This document shows positions 25,670 through 35,209 of a stretch of 64,000 bases of DNA, piece by piece. The notes beneath the pieces were generated by a model that was given only the letters and a program-made list of their open reading frames with translations, searched no databases and had not been told where the DNA came from. How positions within the stretch are numbered: the stretch's first letter is position 1; every line of letters starts with the position of its first letter. The stretch comes from Saprospiraceae bacterium (GTDB lineage: Bacteria; Bacteroidota; Bacteroidia; Chitinophagales; Saprospiraceae). The stretch is from NCBI GenBank assembly GCA_029263015.1, contig JAJCYI010000079.1, positions 46,079 to 110,078 on the forward strand. The letters are read 5' to 3'. The position numbers were made by a program, and so were the translations under genes.

Positions 25670-27364
25670 ATGACATGTAATGCGGACAATACCAACTGGA
25701 AAAATGCTACCGGAATTAGATTATGGATTGCCCTTGCAATGGGCTTTGGCCTTTCATTCATCTCCTGCGATGAGACTGTGCCCGGCGTGTTTGTGGATGT
25801 GACACAAGAGGCGGGCATTGGTTTTAATTACAACTTCGGGGATTATACCTACGGAAATATCCTCGAAAGTAGTGGTTCCGGCGTGACGGTATTTGACTAC
25901 GACGGCGATGGTGACCAGGACTTGTACTTGCTCAATGGCACGTACCTCGAAGGTATCAGCGACGCTCAGGGGAAGGTTTTTGAGAATACCCCGAATGAAC
26001 TCTACCGCAACAATGGCGACGGCACTTTCACCGAAGTAGGCCAACAGGCCGGCATTGACGATCGGCACTGGAGCATGGCCGCCGGTGCGGTAGACTTCGA
26101 CGCCGATGGCGATTTGGACCTCTACCTGCTGAACTACGGCCCAAATGTTTTTTATCAAAACAACGGGGATGGTACCTTCCGGGATGCCACCGCCGAAACA
26201 GGCTTGCAAGGTCCCGAAACACTCAATGGTTTTACAAAATGGAGTGTTGGCGCGGCTTTTTGGGATTACGACCGGAATGGGACACTGGACTTGATGGTGG
26301 GCAACTTCCTGGCCTTCGACCCAGCCTATAAAACCCCCGGACACCCGGACATGATGCCGCACCCCTCAGAATACCGAGGCCAACCTTCCTTTTTTTACCG
26401 GCAAACACTTGGTGGCCGGTTCAAGGAAGCCACTGCCCAAATCGGGTTGTATCATCCAGATTCAAAATGCATGGGGCTGACGGTATTTGACGGCGACGGC
26501 GACGGCGGGATGGATATTTTGCAGGTCAACGACCACCAGGCTAATTTCCTTTTTCGCACCAATGGGGCTGGGGGGTTCCTTGAAACGGGTATCGCCAGTG
26601 GTATCGCCGTGAACGATGCGGGCGCGCCAACTGGCTCCATGCACCCCTCCATCGGCGACATGGATGGCGACGGGCTGATAGATGTGCTGGTCACCGACCT
26701 GGAACACGGGGCGCTCTACCACAATTTGGGCAATGGCCTGTTTGAAGATATTACTGCACGGAGTGGCCTGGCTAATGTTTTCACAGGGAAAGGTGGTTGG
26801 GCTGCCACTTTATTCGACTACGACAACGATGGCGATCTCGACATTTTTTCCGCCAACGGTACTGCGGAAGTGCTTGCTGAGCAATATCCCCTGCTTTTGA
26901 AAAACAACGGCAAAGGGCAATTCAAGGATGCAGGTGTCGAAGGCGGTGTGTATTTTCAGCAAAAACGTTCCGGCCGCGGGGCAGCCTGCTGGGACTACGA
27001 CAACGACGGCGACCTTGACCTTGTCGTGTCACACGTTGACCTGAAAGCCACGGCGGTATTGCTCCGCAACGAAAGCCGAATTGATAACCACTGGCTAGGC
27101 CTAACGCTCCTCGCCCGGAATGGCTCTACCGCATGGCCTGGTGCCAAAATTACCGTAACGGCAGGTAAAAAAACCCAGGTGTTGGTGAATCAACCTGGCA
27201 ATTCCTACCTTAGCCACAGCGATCTACGGATGCATGTCGGGTTGGGTAGCCATGCCCAGGTTGACAGGATGGAAGTCGAATGGCCAGATGGCAATAAAGA
27301 AGTTTTTGAAAATATCGGAGCTGACCAGTATTTGGAGATTAGGCAAGGCTCCGGGAAAAAATAG
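25670..27364 (+). CDS. Single seven-bladed FG-GAP propeller lipoprotein with C-terminal ASPIC/UnbV domain
   Basis: This 564-residue CRTAC1-family protein has an N-terminal hydrophobic stretch ending in LSFISC, a probable lipobox near residue 35. Seven FG-GAP-like repeats follow (FDYDGDGDQD, VDFDADGDLD, WDYDRNGTLD, FDGDGDGGMD, GDMDGDGLID, FDYDNDGDLD, WDYDNDGDLD), enough for one propeller. The ASPIC/UnbV domain closes the protein (ARNGSTAWPGAKITV to SDLRMHVGLG to VEWPDG). It is the short form of the architecture seen in the neighbours. Function is unknown; export to the cell surface is likely. Confidence 0.87.
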   Translation: MTCNADNTNWKNATGIRLWIALAMGFGLSFISCDETVPGVFVDVTQEAGIGFNYNFGDYTYGNILESSGSGVTVFDYDGDGDQDLYLLNGTYLEGISDAQGKVFENTPNELYRNNGDGTFTEVGQQAGIDDRHWSMAAGAVDFDADGDLDLYLLNYGPNVFYQNNGDGTFRDATAETGLQGPETLNGFTKWSVGAAFWDYDRNGTLDLMVGNFLAFDPAYKTPGHPDMMPHPSEYRGQPSFFYRQTLGGRFKEATAQIGLYHPDSKCMGLTVFDGDGDGGMDILQVNDHQANFLFRTNGAGGFLETGIASGIAVNDAGAPTGSMHPSIGDMDGDGLIDVLVTDLEHGALYHNLGNGLFEDITARSGLANVFTGKGGWAATLFDYDNDGDLDIFSANGTAEVLAEQYPLLLKNNGKGQFKDAGVEGGVYFQQKRSGRGAACWDYDNDGDLDLVVSHVDLKATAVLLRNESRIDNHWLGLTLLARNGSTAWPGAKITVTAGKKTQVLVNQPGNSYLSHSDLRMHVGLGSHAQVDRMEVEWPDGNKEVFENIGADQYLEIRQGSGKK

Positions 27365-27481
27365 CATTCAATGCGAAGCAGAGTTCATTTAAAAAATAAC
27401 CTTCTTTGACAAATAGTGTGGTATCGGTCGCTTCTTGTTTTTTCTGCACCACAGGAATTGTCGAAGTACAAAAATAAAATC

Positions 27482-28819
27482 ATGAACCACGATTACATCA
27501 GCCGGGTAATTGACCTGACACATCCCGAAAAGAATACTATCCACAACATGACCAACGAGCAGGCAGAGCAGTTGCTAAAATCAGGTGACAGCGAAGCAGT
27601 CAGGAAGATTGACGGACAGTTTTCGCTTATTTCCGTCGATGGTAAGACCATCAGGTTGGCTCGGTCCATTGGCAGACCATTACGGTATTTTATCGCAAAG
27701 CGCGCTGAAGGTCCGAATCTGGTGGTTGCGGAGCGAATCGATGCTATTTATAATTACCTCGAAGCGGAGGGTCTGGACGACCAATACCACCCCTCCTATA
27801 CGAGAATGGTGCCTGCGCATTACATCACCACCATTCATTTGCTGGGCTGTCCAGATCCCAATCCTGTTTACGAGCGGTTTTTTACGCCGCTTCGCAATAA
27901 GTATCCGATGGATGACATCGGAAAACTCGGCGCCATTTATATGAGCGCATTGTACCAGGAAATAAAAAAATGGTTGAAGAACCGGGCTAATTCGGGACCC
28001 ATTGGGGTGAGCTTTTCCGCTGGTATAGATAGTGGATCGGTTTTCCTGCTATCTTACCATGCGTTATTGGAATTGGGCGAAAACCCGTCGCGACTCAAAG
28101 CCTTCACGCTTAGTGTGGATGGTGGTGGTGCCGATGTGCAGCAGGCCCGCCAGTTTTTGGAAAAGGTGGATCTCGGCTTGTTTTTGGAGGAAATCGAGGT
28201 TCCATCGGCGGCACTGGATTGGAAGAAGGCTATTAAGATTGTGGAAGATTACAAGTCGTTGGATATTCAGGCGGCCACGATGAATGTGGCTCTGCTGGAG
28301 GGTATCAGGAAGCGCTATCCAGATTGGAAGTATATCATTGACGGCGACGGGGGCGACGAAAACATGAAAGATTACCCTATTGAAGAAAATCCGGAGTTGA
28401 CCATAAAGAGCGTCTTGAATAATTTGATGTTATACCAGGAAGGCTGGGGCGTGGACTCCATCAAGCACTCCCTTACTTACTCCGGAGGTCTGAGCCGTAG
28501 CCACACTCGCTCCACGGCTCCGGCGGATTGGCTCGGTTTTGAAAGCTACAGCCCTTACACCTTGCCCAATGTCATCGAAATTGCTGAAGGCATCCCGTTC
28601 ATAGAATTGACGGAGTGGAAACACGACAAACTATACGCCCTTAAAGGCACCATTGTGGCCAGCGGGGTCAAAGCTGTCACGGGCATCGACATGCCGGTAT
28701 TTCCCAAAAGACGCTTCCAGCACGGGGCTGTAGAAACGCCGGTATTCCATCAGCTTTTCCCGAAAAAGGACATCGCCTACCGCCAGGCTTTCCAGACTGT
28801 ATATGAACCGATTTCCTGA
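27482..28819 (+). CDS. Asparagine synthase-like ATP-dependent ligase lacking the glutaminase nucleophile
   Basis: This 445-residue protein has its ATG at 27482; the frame extends upstream but without domain content. Residues ~45-110 resemble only the end of a class II glutaminase domain (VRKIDGQFSLISVDG, LARSIGRPLRYF). The N-terminal Cys and most of that domain are missing. Residues ~150-330 are the PP-loop synthetase domain with SFSAGIDSGSV (about residue 179) and IDGDGGDENMKD. Such enzymes adenylate a carboxylate and form an amide using ammonia or an amine, as in beta-lactam synthetases and lasso-peptide cyclases. Its end overlaps the radical SAM gene by 17 bases, which suggests a joint biosynthetic or protein-modifying step. 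The product is unknown. Confidence 0.85.
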   Translation: MNHDYISRVIDLTHPEKNTIHNMTNEQAEQLLKSGDSEAVRKIDGQFSLISVDGKTIRLARSIGRPLRYFIAKRAEGPNLVVAERIDAIYNYLEAEGLDDQYHPSYTRMVPAHYITTIHLLGCPDPNPVYERFFTPLRNKYPMDDIGKLGAIYMSALYQEIKKWLKNRANSGPIGVSFSAGIDSGSVFLLSYHALLELGENPSRLKAFTLSVDGGGADVQQARQFLEKVDLGLFLEEIEVPSAALDWKKAIKIVEDYKSLDIQAATMNVALLEGIRKRYPDWKYIIDGDGGDENMKDYPIEENPELTIKSVLNNLMLYQEGWGVDSIKHSLTYSGGLSRSHTRSTAPADWLGFESYSPYTLPNVIEIAEGIPFIELTEWKHDKLYALKGTIVASGVKAVTGIDMPVFPKRRFQHGAVETPVFHQLFPKKDIAYRQAFQTVYEPIS

Positions 28820-29762
28820 TTTTGACATGGACGACCGATGGATACTATCCCATCGGTCGTCTAAAAATCTTGTAGAAGAGCGCACGCCATACGCTTTTCT
28901 GGCAGAAGAGGAGCACTCCGCTTCCGGTACCATCAATATAGTGGCGACAGTTTTTCTGACGAACCAAGAATGTCCTTTTCGCTGCCTTATGTGCGACCTC
29001 TGGAAAAACACCACCAGAGATAAGTCGCTACCGGGCGTCATCCCGCACCAGATAGCCCACGCCTTGGCACAGTTGCCGCCTGCCCGGCAGATCAAACTGT
29101 ACAACTCCGGGAATTTCTTTGATACAAAGGCCATACCCCCCGAAGATTATGAAAGAATAGCCAAATTGCTCGACCCTTTCGAGACCGTTATCGTGGAGTG
29201 TCACCCGAAACTCATTAATAAGCGGTGTCTCCAATTCGGCGATATGCTGCGGGGCAACCTGGAGATGGCCATCGGGCTCGAAACGGTCCACACGGAAGTG
29301 CTCAAAAAACTGAATAAGCGCATGAACCTGAAAGAATTCCGGCAATGCGTGAAGTTTTTGACAGACAATGGCGTCCGCACACGGGCTTTTACCCTTTTGC
29401 GTCCGCCATTTCTCACTGAGCAAGAAGGTGTGATTTGGGCTAAAAAAACCCTGGATTTTGCTTTCGATTCGGGGGTGGAATGTTGCGTAGTGATACCCAC
29501 AAGGCCAGGAAATGGGGCGATGGATTGGTTGCAGTCGGAAGGTTTTTTTTCTCCACCTACCTTCTCCTCGCTGGAACAGGTGATGGAGTATGGGCTTCAA
29601 CTGAGCGCTGGCCGTGTATTTGCCGATTTATGGGATTTGGAAATCTTCTCTGATTGTCCGCATTGTTTTGAAATGAGAAAAAAACGGTTGAAAGGTATGA
29701 ACCTCCAACAGGTAGTGCTACCTGAAATAACCTGCGAGTGCAATATTCCTGAAACTGCTTAG
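28803..29762 (+). CDS. Radical SAM protein, resembling the RaSEA/TIGR01210 group
   Basis: This 319-residue protein has a radical SAM cluster motif at Cys57-x3-Cys61-x2-Cys64 (CPFRCLMC), followed by a core with IKLYNSGNFFD, VIVECHPKLI and MAIGLETVHTEVLKKLNKRM. The YNSGNFFD and IGLET segments recall the archaeosine-synthase radical SAM protein (RaSEA) and related TIGR01210 proteins. C-terminal cysteines (DCPHC and CEC) may bind a second cluster. Its start lies inside the asparagine-synthase-like gene, so the pair is translationally coupled. The substrate is not predictable: tRNA, a peptide or a small molecule are all possible. Radical SAM membership is secure; the subfamily is a guess from motif likeness. 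Confidence 0.85.
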   Translation: MNRFPDFDMDDRWILSHRSSKNLVEERTPYAFLAEEEHSASGTINIVATVFLTNQECPFRCLMCDLWKNTTRDKSLPGVIPHQIAHALAQLPPARQIKLYNSGNFFDTKAIPPEDYERIAKLLDPFETVIVECHPKLINKRCLQFGDMLRGNLEMAIGLETVHTEVLKKLNKRMNLKEFRQCVKFLTDNGVRTRAFTLLRPPFLTEQEGVIWAKKTLDFAFDSGVECCVVIPTRPGNGAMDWLQSEGFFSPPTFSSLEQVMEYGLQLSAGRVFADLWDLEIFSDCPHCFEMRKKRLKGMNLQQVVLPEITCECNIPETA

Positions 29763-30162
29763 TGACAAAAGTCATCCTCCAGTTAGCCAGTATTGTCATA
29801 CATTAGAGTTTTGGTAACTATTTAGGTGGTATAAATCATTGATTTTCAGTTGTTTATAAAAAACATAGAAATTCAAATACGAATTATTGATTTCATAAAT
29901 AACTGACAACCAATAACATAATATTTTTATTAATTTGTTTAATGAAAATTCATTTTTCGTAAATGATTGAATTTCAATTAATTATAAAACTTTGACCACC
30001 TGAGTAGTTACAAGTTTTGTAACTATTTAATTTTTATCACTCAGCGCAATCTTTTTCAGCCTCAGAACGCGGTGGGGATCCCATGTTAATATGATGTTTG
30101 TCCAGGGCACAAATTTCTGGCTGATAATGGAGTTCCGGGCAGGCTAAAAAAATCCTGGTCTT
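29763..30162. promoter_or_regulatory. AT-rich 400-bp control region with inverted and direct repeats upstream of the cytochrome operon
   Basis: No gene is visible. The sequence gtaactatttaggtgg (29814-29829) recurs inverted at 29996-30011 with two mismatches. A short hairpin, agttacaa-gtt-ttgtaact, lies at 30006-30024, and the 10-mer gtaactattt is repeated directly at 30019-30028. The stretch between the arms is very A/T-rich. Repeated motifs around an A/T-rich core suggest operator sites or a small mobile palindrome before the cytochrome gene; neither can be decided here. Confidence 0.5.
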
Positions 30163-32247
30163 ATGAGCGCCCATTCAACAAAACATTCTAGCGAAAAAGA
30201 ATGGCAACACAAATTATTATTATTTGTTTCAGCCTTTCTTGTGTTCGAAACGGTAACGGGTTTATCCATTTACCTGCTACCGTTTAGCCTTTCCAATCAA
30301 GTCATGGTAATTCTCCATACATTAGGAGGCCTGATTTTTACGCTACCATTCCTGTTTTATATTGCCCGGCACATCATGGTGTACCGATGGAAGAAATTTG
30401 ACCATTTTAAGCTGACGGGCTTTGTGGCAATGGTAATCGGCTTGGCCCTGTCGGTCAGCGGGTTGATTTTGACCTGGCAAGCCGCTTTTCAGCCCAAAAT
30501 CAGCCAAACATGGGATATGATACATGTGGTTTCTACTTTTGCCTTTATCGTATTCCTCGTGCCGCATGCCATATTGCCTATGGTGCGCAATTACCAAGCA
30601 CGCACGTCTGGAGTCATGCAATCCATTGTAACTGCCCAGAACAAGTATGTGTCGAATACGGCCATTTTATCCATTATTTTATTAGCGACAATATTGTTGG
30701 CAGGATACAGCTACGAGCCGACATCCTTGAATAATACGTTTCCAGAAGACTATAACTTGTCCTACGGTGGTGACCGGCCCTTTGCGCCGAGTCTTGCTAC
30801 TACCAACACGGGTGGGGCTTTCGACTCCAAATCAATGAGTGGATCAGAAGGTTGCGGGACGACTGGTTGCCACCAAGAAATTTATGATGAATGGCAAATC
30901 AGTGCACACCGATGGTCGGCTATGGATGTAGGATTTCAAAAAGTACAGTCCGTGATGGCAGAGCAAAACGGGCCGGAATCCACTCGGTATTGTGGCGGTT
31001 GTCACGACCCCATCTCACTGTTTTCCGGTACCAAAAATATTTTTGTAGAAGATTTAACCAACCTGACAGGCTACCAGGAAGGCATTTCATGCATCTCCTG
31101 CCATGCCATCAAAGAGACCGACATCAAGGGAAATGCGAATTATGTAATGACACAACCTGAACGCTACATGTTTGAAATGAAAGAGGGGAAAAATGCCAAA
31201 TTCATAAGCGACTTCCTCATCCGTTCTTATCCGCAGAAACACATCGAGTCATTACAACACACGCTTTTCAAAAGCCCAGAATTTTGTGCAGCCTGCCACA
31301 AGCAGTTTATTGATGAAGAAATCAACAAAGTGGGTTGGGTGCAATTACAGAACCAGTTCGACAACTGGCGCAAAAGCCGCTGGAACCACCCGGGCGACCC
31401 CACCCAAACAGTGGAATGCCGCGAGTGCCACATGCCGCTCGTGGAATCGATGGACCCATCCAAAGGTGACTCAGAAGACTATAACCGCACCGCTGACGAC
31501 AACAAACACCGCAGCCACCGCTTCCTCGCTGCCAACCAGTTCATGCCCAAAGCCTTGAACTTGCAGGGCGCCGATGAACAGATCGAGTTGACTAAAAAAT
31601 GGTTGAGAGGCGAATTGGATATTCCTGAAATTGCAGACAAATGGAAAAAGGGCCCCGCCGTACCCATCGAATTAATGGTACCAGAGGAGGTGAAAGCTGG
31701 TGATGAGGTGAACATCCAGGCTGTGATTACCAATAATAAGGTGGGTCATGAATTCCCGACCGGCCCACTCGACATCATCCAGGCATGGGTGGAAATAGAA
31801 GTGACCGACCAAAACGGTAAAGTGGTCTTTACCTCCGGCAACCAGGATGAAGAGCACTTTATCGAGCCGGGAGCATTTATGTTCAAGGCCGAACCTGTGG
31901 ATCAATACGGCAACCTCATTGACAAGCACAACCTCTGGGAAATGGTCGGCGTAAGATACCGGCGCTCGATGTTCCCCGGTTTTTCTGACAAAGCAGAGTA
32001 CGCATTCTCCTGTCCTTCCACTATGCAAAAAGGAGAAGGAGAGGCAACGGATCCCATCCCACAGACCGAATTTGCGTTTAGCACGGATAAAGCTGGTGAG
32101 TTACATGTCAGTGCCAAACTTCTTTATCGTAAGTTTGATCAGTTCCTGTTGAACTTTCTCTTTGGCGCAGATGCCGGCCTTACTTCCCCGGTTACCGTGA
32201 TGTCAGAAGACCAGAAGACAATTGTTGTAAAATCAAAACGTAACTGA
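30163..32247 (+). CDS. Membrane-anchored pentahaem cytochrome c with N-terminal cytochrome-b-like helical domain
   Basis: This 694-residue protein has about four N-terminal hydrophobic helices carrying several His residues (residues ~17-145, possible b-type haem ligands), and another helix near 165-185. The soluble part carries haem c sites at residues 231 (CX4CH, CGTTGCH), 277 (CGGCH), 310 (CISCH), 375 (CAACH) and 419 (CRECH), so five covalently bound haems are expected. The Cys spacing of the first site is unusual. The C-terminal ~190 residues look beta-rich. It resembles cytochrome c554-like multihaem proteins and would move electrons between the quinone pool and the periplasm or cell surface. 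It is followed at 7 bases by a propeller gene, forming an operon. Confidence 0.85.
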   Translation: MSAHSTKHSSEKEWQHKLLLFVSAFLVFETVTGLSIYLLPFSLSNQVMVILHTLGGLIFTLPFLFYIARHIMVYRWKKFDHFKLTGFVAMVIGLALSVSGLILTWQAAFQPKISQTWDMIHVVSTFAFIVFLVPHAILPMVRNYQARTSGVMQSIVTAQNKYVSNTAILSIILLATILLAGYSYEPTSLNNTFPEDYNLSYGGDRPFAPSLATTNTGGAFDSKSMSGSEGCGTTGCHQEIYDEWQISAHRWSAMDVGFQKVQSVMAEQNGPESTRYCGGCHDPISLFSGTKNIFVEDLTNLTGYQEGISCISCHAIKETDIKGNANYVMTQPERYMFEMKEGKNAKFISDFLIRSYPQKHIESLQHTLFKSPEFCAACHKQFIDEEINKVGWVQLQNQFDNWRKSRWNHPGDPTQTVECRECHMPLVESMDPSKGDSEDYNRTADDNKHRSHRFLAANQFMPKALNLQGADEQIELTKKWLRGELDIPEIADKWKKGPAVPIELMVPEEVKAGDEVNIQAVITNNKVGHEFPTGPLDIIQAWVEIEVTDQNGKVVFTSGNQDEEHFIEPGAFMFKAEPVDQYGNLIDKHNLWEMVGVRYRRSMFPGFSDKAEYAFSCPSTMQKGEGEATDPIPQTEFAFSTDKAGELHVSAKLLYRKFDQFLLNFLFGADAGLTSPVTVMSEDQKTIVVKSKRN

Positions 32248-32254
32248 CCCCCCT

Positions 32255-34066
32255 ATGCTGCAAAAAGTACCGAAGCGCAGAAGAAAAGTGATCATCACGG
32301 CCCTTTTGGGGTTGGTGGCCATTGCTGTGATCCTGATTTTGATGTTTTTGTTGACCCCTGCAAAAACCACTTACCTGCCTGGCAAAAATACGGAAGGCCT
32401 GACGACGGACCTGCATCGCGACATCCCCGAAGACTACCCGCGGGTGGCTTTTGCTGACGTCACGAAAAGTGCCGGTATTAATTTCATGCATTTTCAAGGC
32501 GAACGCAGCTTTCAACTGCCCGAAGACATGGGATCTGGTGCAGCCTGGGGAGATTACGACAACGACGGCTGGCTTGACCTTTTTGTCGTGAACTTCTCCG
32601 GGCCGCTCACAAAGGATGGCATAGTGCCGCAAGGTTCGCCTGCAGCATGTGTCTTGTACCACAACAACAGAGATGGCACCTTCACCGATGTTAGCCTGCA
32701 GGCTGGAGTAGGCATCGAATGCTGGGGCATGGCCGCAGCTTGGGGGGACTACGACAACGACCATTGGCCGGACATTTTCATTTCCGCTTATGGCAAGAAC
32801 CACCTCTTACACAACAACGGTGACGGCACCTTCTCTGAGCGGAGCGACAGGGCCGGTCTGGCCGGTTACGAAGGGTTTTGGGCTGGAGCTGCATGGGGAG
32901 ATTTCAACCTCGACGGCTTTCTGGATATCTATGTCTGTGGGTACGTAAAGTACACCTACCAGACCTCCATCGAAACGAACATGCAATACGACGTGGAAGT
33001 CCCCACCAGTATCAATCCTTCTTCATTTCCTCCGGAGCGCAACCTCCTGTTTAAAAATAACGGCAACGGTACATTTACGGAAATTGGGAAGAAGGCAGGC
33101 GTGGCGGGCGAAAACGGACGGAGCCTCTCCGCTGCCTGGGCCGACTTCGACGCAGACGGCTGGCCCGACATCTACGTCGCCAATGATGTCTCCGACAATG
33201 TTTTGTATAAAAATATGGGCAATGGCACTTTCCAGGAAATCAGCCATAATGCACTCGTGGCCGATTATCGCGGCGCCATGGGCATTGCCGTTGGCGATTG
33301 GGACGGGGATGCTGACTACGATATGTTCGTCACTCATTGGGTGGCACAGGAAAATGCCCTTTACAGCAACCTCTTCACACAACTTACCTCTACCGACAAC
33401 CCCCTGTGGGATTTGCGTTTCATGGACGAAGCCGACCGCTTCGGCCTCGGGCAAATTGCCCTCGATTTTATCGGCTGGGGCACCTCGTTTTTTGATTACG
33501 ACAACGATGGGCGGCCCGACCTTTTCGTCGTGAACGGGAGCACGTTCCAGGAAACAGAGAACTCCCGGCTTTTAGTCCCAATGCGCGACCTGCTATTCTG
33601 GAACAAGGGGAATAAGGAAGGCTTTTTTGAAGTTTCGCCCGTCGGCGGAATAGTTTTCGAAGAAAAATTAGTCGGGAGAGGCGCTGCCTTCGGCGATTAT
33701 GACAACGATGGTGACGTTGACATTTTCATCGTCAACAACGGTGGTCCGGCGAAACTTTTGAGAAACGACGGCGGCAATAAAAACAACTGGCTGGAAGTAC
33801 GGCTGGAAGGCGTGAAAAGCAATTCTTCCAGCATCGGTGTCAAAATGCGGGTGGTGACCGCTGGATCAGCACAAGTGAAGCAGGCCGGAGCACAAGGTTC
33901 TTATTGCTCCCAAAACAGCCCCGTCCAACATTTTGGCCTGGGACAGGCCATTCGGGTGGATACGATTGAAGTCACCTGGCCTACCGGCAAATTGCAACGT
34001 TTTCTGGATTTGCCGGTAAACCAAATCATCAAAATCGTGGAAGGCCAAAAGGATGTGACCCTCTGA
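32255..34066 (+). CDS. Membrane-anchored FG-GAP propeller protein with ASPIC/UnbV domain (CRTAC1 family)
   Basis: This 603-residue protein has a basic start (KVPKRRRK) followed by one transmembrane segment (residues ~11-33). There is no lipobox, so it is anchored rather than lipidated. Seven propeller repeats follow (GDYDNDGWLD, GDYDNDHWPD, GDFNLDGFLD, ADFDADGWPD, GDWDGDADYD, FDYDNDGRPD, GDYDNDGDVD). An ASPIC/UnbV domain comes next (KNNWLEVRLEG, SPVQHFGLGQ, VTWPTGK). It follows the multihaem cytochrome gene by 7 bases and precedes a TPR gene by 11 bases. The three products probably act together at the envelope; no partner or ligand can be named. Confidence 0.87.
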   Translation: MLQKVPKRRRKVIITALLGLVAIAVILILMFLLTPAKTTYLPGKNTEGLTTDLHRDIPEDYPRVAFADVTKSAGINFMHFQGERSFQLPEDMGSGAAWGDYDNDGWLDLFVVNFSGPLTKDGIVPQGSPAACVLYHNNRDGTFTDVSLQAGVGIECWGMAAAWGDYDNDHWPDIFISAYGKNHLLHNNGDGTFSERSDRAGLAGYEGFWAGAAWGDFNLDGFLDIYVCGYVKYTYQTSIETNMQYDVEVPTSINPSSFPPERNLLFKNNGNGTFTEIGKKAGVAGENGRSLSAAWADFDADGWPDIYVANDVSDNVLYKNMGNGTFQEISHNALVADYRGAMGIAVGDWDGDADYDMFVTHWVAQENALYSNLFTQLTSTDNPLWDLRFMDEADRFGLGQIALDFIGWGTSFFDYDNDGRPDLFVVNGSTFQETENSRLLVPMRDLLFWNKGNKEGFFEVSPVGGIVFEEKLVGRGAAFGDYDNDGDVDIFIVNNGGPAKLLRNDGGNKNNWLEVRLEGVKSNSSSIGVKMRVVTAGSAQVKQAGAQGSYCSQNSPVQHFGLGQAIRVDTIEVTWPTGKLQRFLDLPVNQIIKIVEGQKDVTL

Positions 34067-34077
34067 TAAATTTAATC

Positions 34078-34947
34078 ATGAAGAAAATCGCCCTGGTATC
34101 CCTTGCTGTTTTTGCTGCCCTGTTCGTTGTTATCACGATAAGGAAAAACAAACCTTCAAAGGAGGCGACCAGACAAGGAGACAACACCCACTCCGCCATT
34201 GAAAAGGAAAAAGTCATCAAATTTTGGGAGCATTACCGCAAAGCCACCGATTACCGGCTGGACGAGGAATGGGTACTGGCAGCGGAAAACTACCATCTGG
34301 CCCTGGCCCTTAATGACCAACACGAAGACGCTCTGTACTATCTGGGCAACATGTACATGGAACTTTCCCAGTACATGGAGTCCGAGGAATGCTGGATAAA
34401 GTTGTTACAAGTCAACCCTAATAACTCGCGGGCTTTCCAGCAACTCGGCAGTCTCTATCTGAGCAGTGAGCAGTTGTTTGATATTGACAAAGCAGAAAAC
34501 GCCTGCCGGGAATCACTGCAAATCAATAAAGAAGAGACGGGACCACTGTTGCTTTTGGGCGAAGTAAAACTAATCCGTGGGCAATTGGATGATGCAGCAT
34601 CCGATTTTGGAGCGGTGACGGGCTCTAATTTCAAAAGCATAGAGGCCTACTTTCTGGGTGGATACATAGCCTGGAAAAAAGGCGATTTGACAAATGCAAA
34701 AAACCTGTTCTCACAAGCGGTCAAATATTCAAAACCCCTTGACATTAGCTCTGACATGGTGATAGGAGAGGGGGATACCAAGCCTGGTAAAGGCTTTGGC
34801 AATGTGACCTCAAAATCCGTCTTCCGCCAGTTTATAACTGAACTGCCTGGCGTTCAGCGGGAGCAACCCGAAAAAGCCCTCGAAAAAGCCTATTCCAGCC
34901 TGGATGCCTTTTTGGCAGAATTACAAAGAAGGGTACATTTACATTAG
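34078..34947 (+). CDS. Membrane-anchored TPR protein
   Basis: This 289-residue protein has an N-terminal transmembrane helix (residues ~4-20, KKIALVSLAVFAALFVV) and then helical repeats of the tetratricopeptide type. Clear copies include DEEWVLAAENYHLALALN, EDALYYLGNMYMELSQY and NNSRAFQQLGSLYLSSEQ. TPR arrays bind partner proteins; the next gene fuses the same kind of array to a propeller, so this product may be a scaffold for the propeller/cytochrome complex. Nothing in the sequence suggests enzymatic activity. Confidence 0.82.
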   Translation: MKKIALVSLAVFAALFVVITIRKNKPSKEATRQGDNTHSAIEKEKVIKFWEHYRKATDYRLDEEWVLAAENYHLALALNDQHEDALYYLGNMYMELSQYMESEECWIKLLQVNPNNSRAFQQLGSLYLSSEQLFDIDKAENACRESLQINKEETGPLLLLGEVKLIRGQLDDAASDFGAVTGSNFKSIEAYFLGGYIAWKKGDLTNAKNLFSQAVKYSKPLDISSDMVIGEGDTKPGKGFGNVTSKSVFRQFITELPGVQREQPEKALEKAYSSLDAFLAELQRRVHLH

Positions 34948-35209
34948 CAAGGCAGGTCAACATTCGAATCGTCTTAGTTTTTGCTTTGGAAATGGGAGTT
35001 ATGTTGATATAATGACTGATTCCATAGTGAAAAATAAGGGCAAAGGAAGCAGCCAAATGTTATAAGTTATTCTTTGCACGATCCTTAAGTTAATGACATT
35101 GTCTATAAGGCTTGGAGGAGGTTTAAGAGGTTCAACTATTCTCACACTTTGAATGGCAAACCTCCTTCACCACTTCAACCTCAGGAACAGTTATCAAATT
35201 TTCTATTGC

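Noticed and set aside
27365..27481. Search for a small precursor-peptide gene beside the ligase/radical SAM pair
   Set aside because: Neither this gap nor 29763-30162 has a short frame with leader/core-like features, so no RiPP precursor is claimed.
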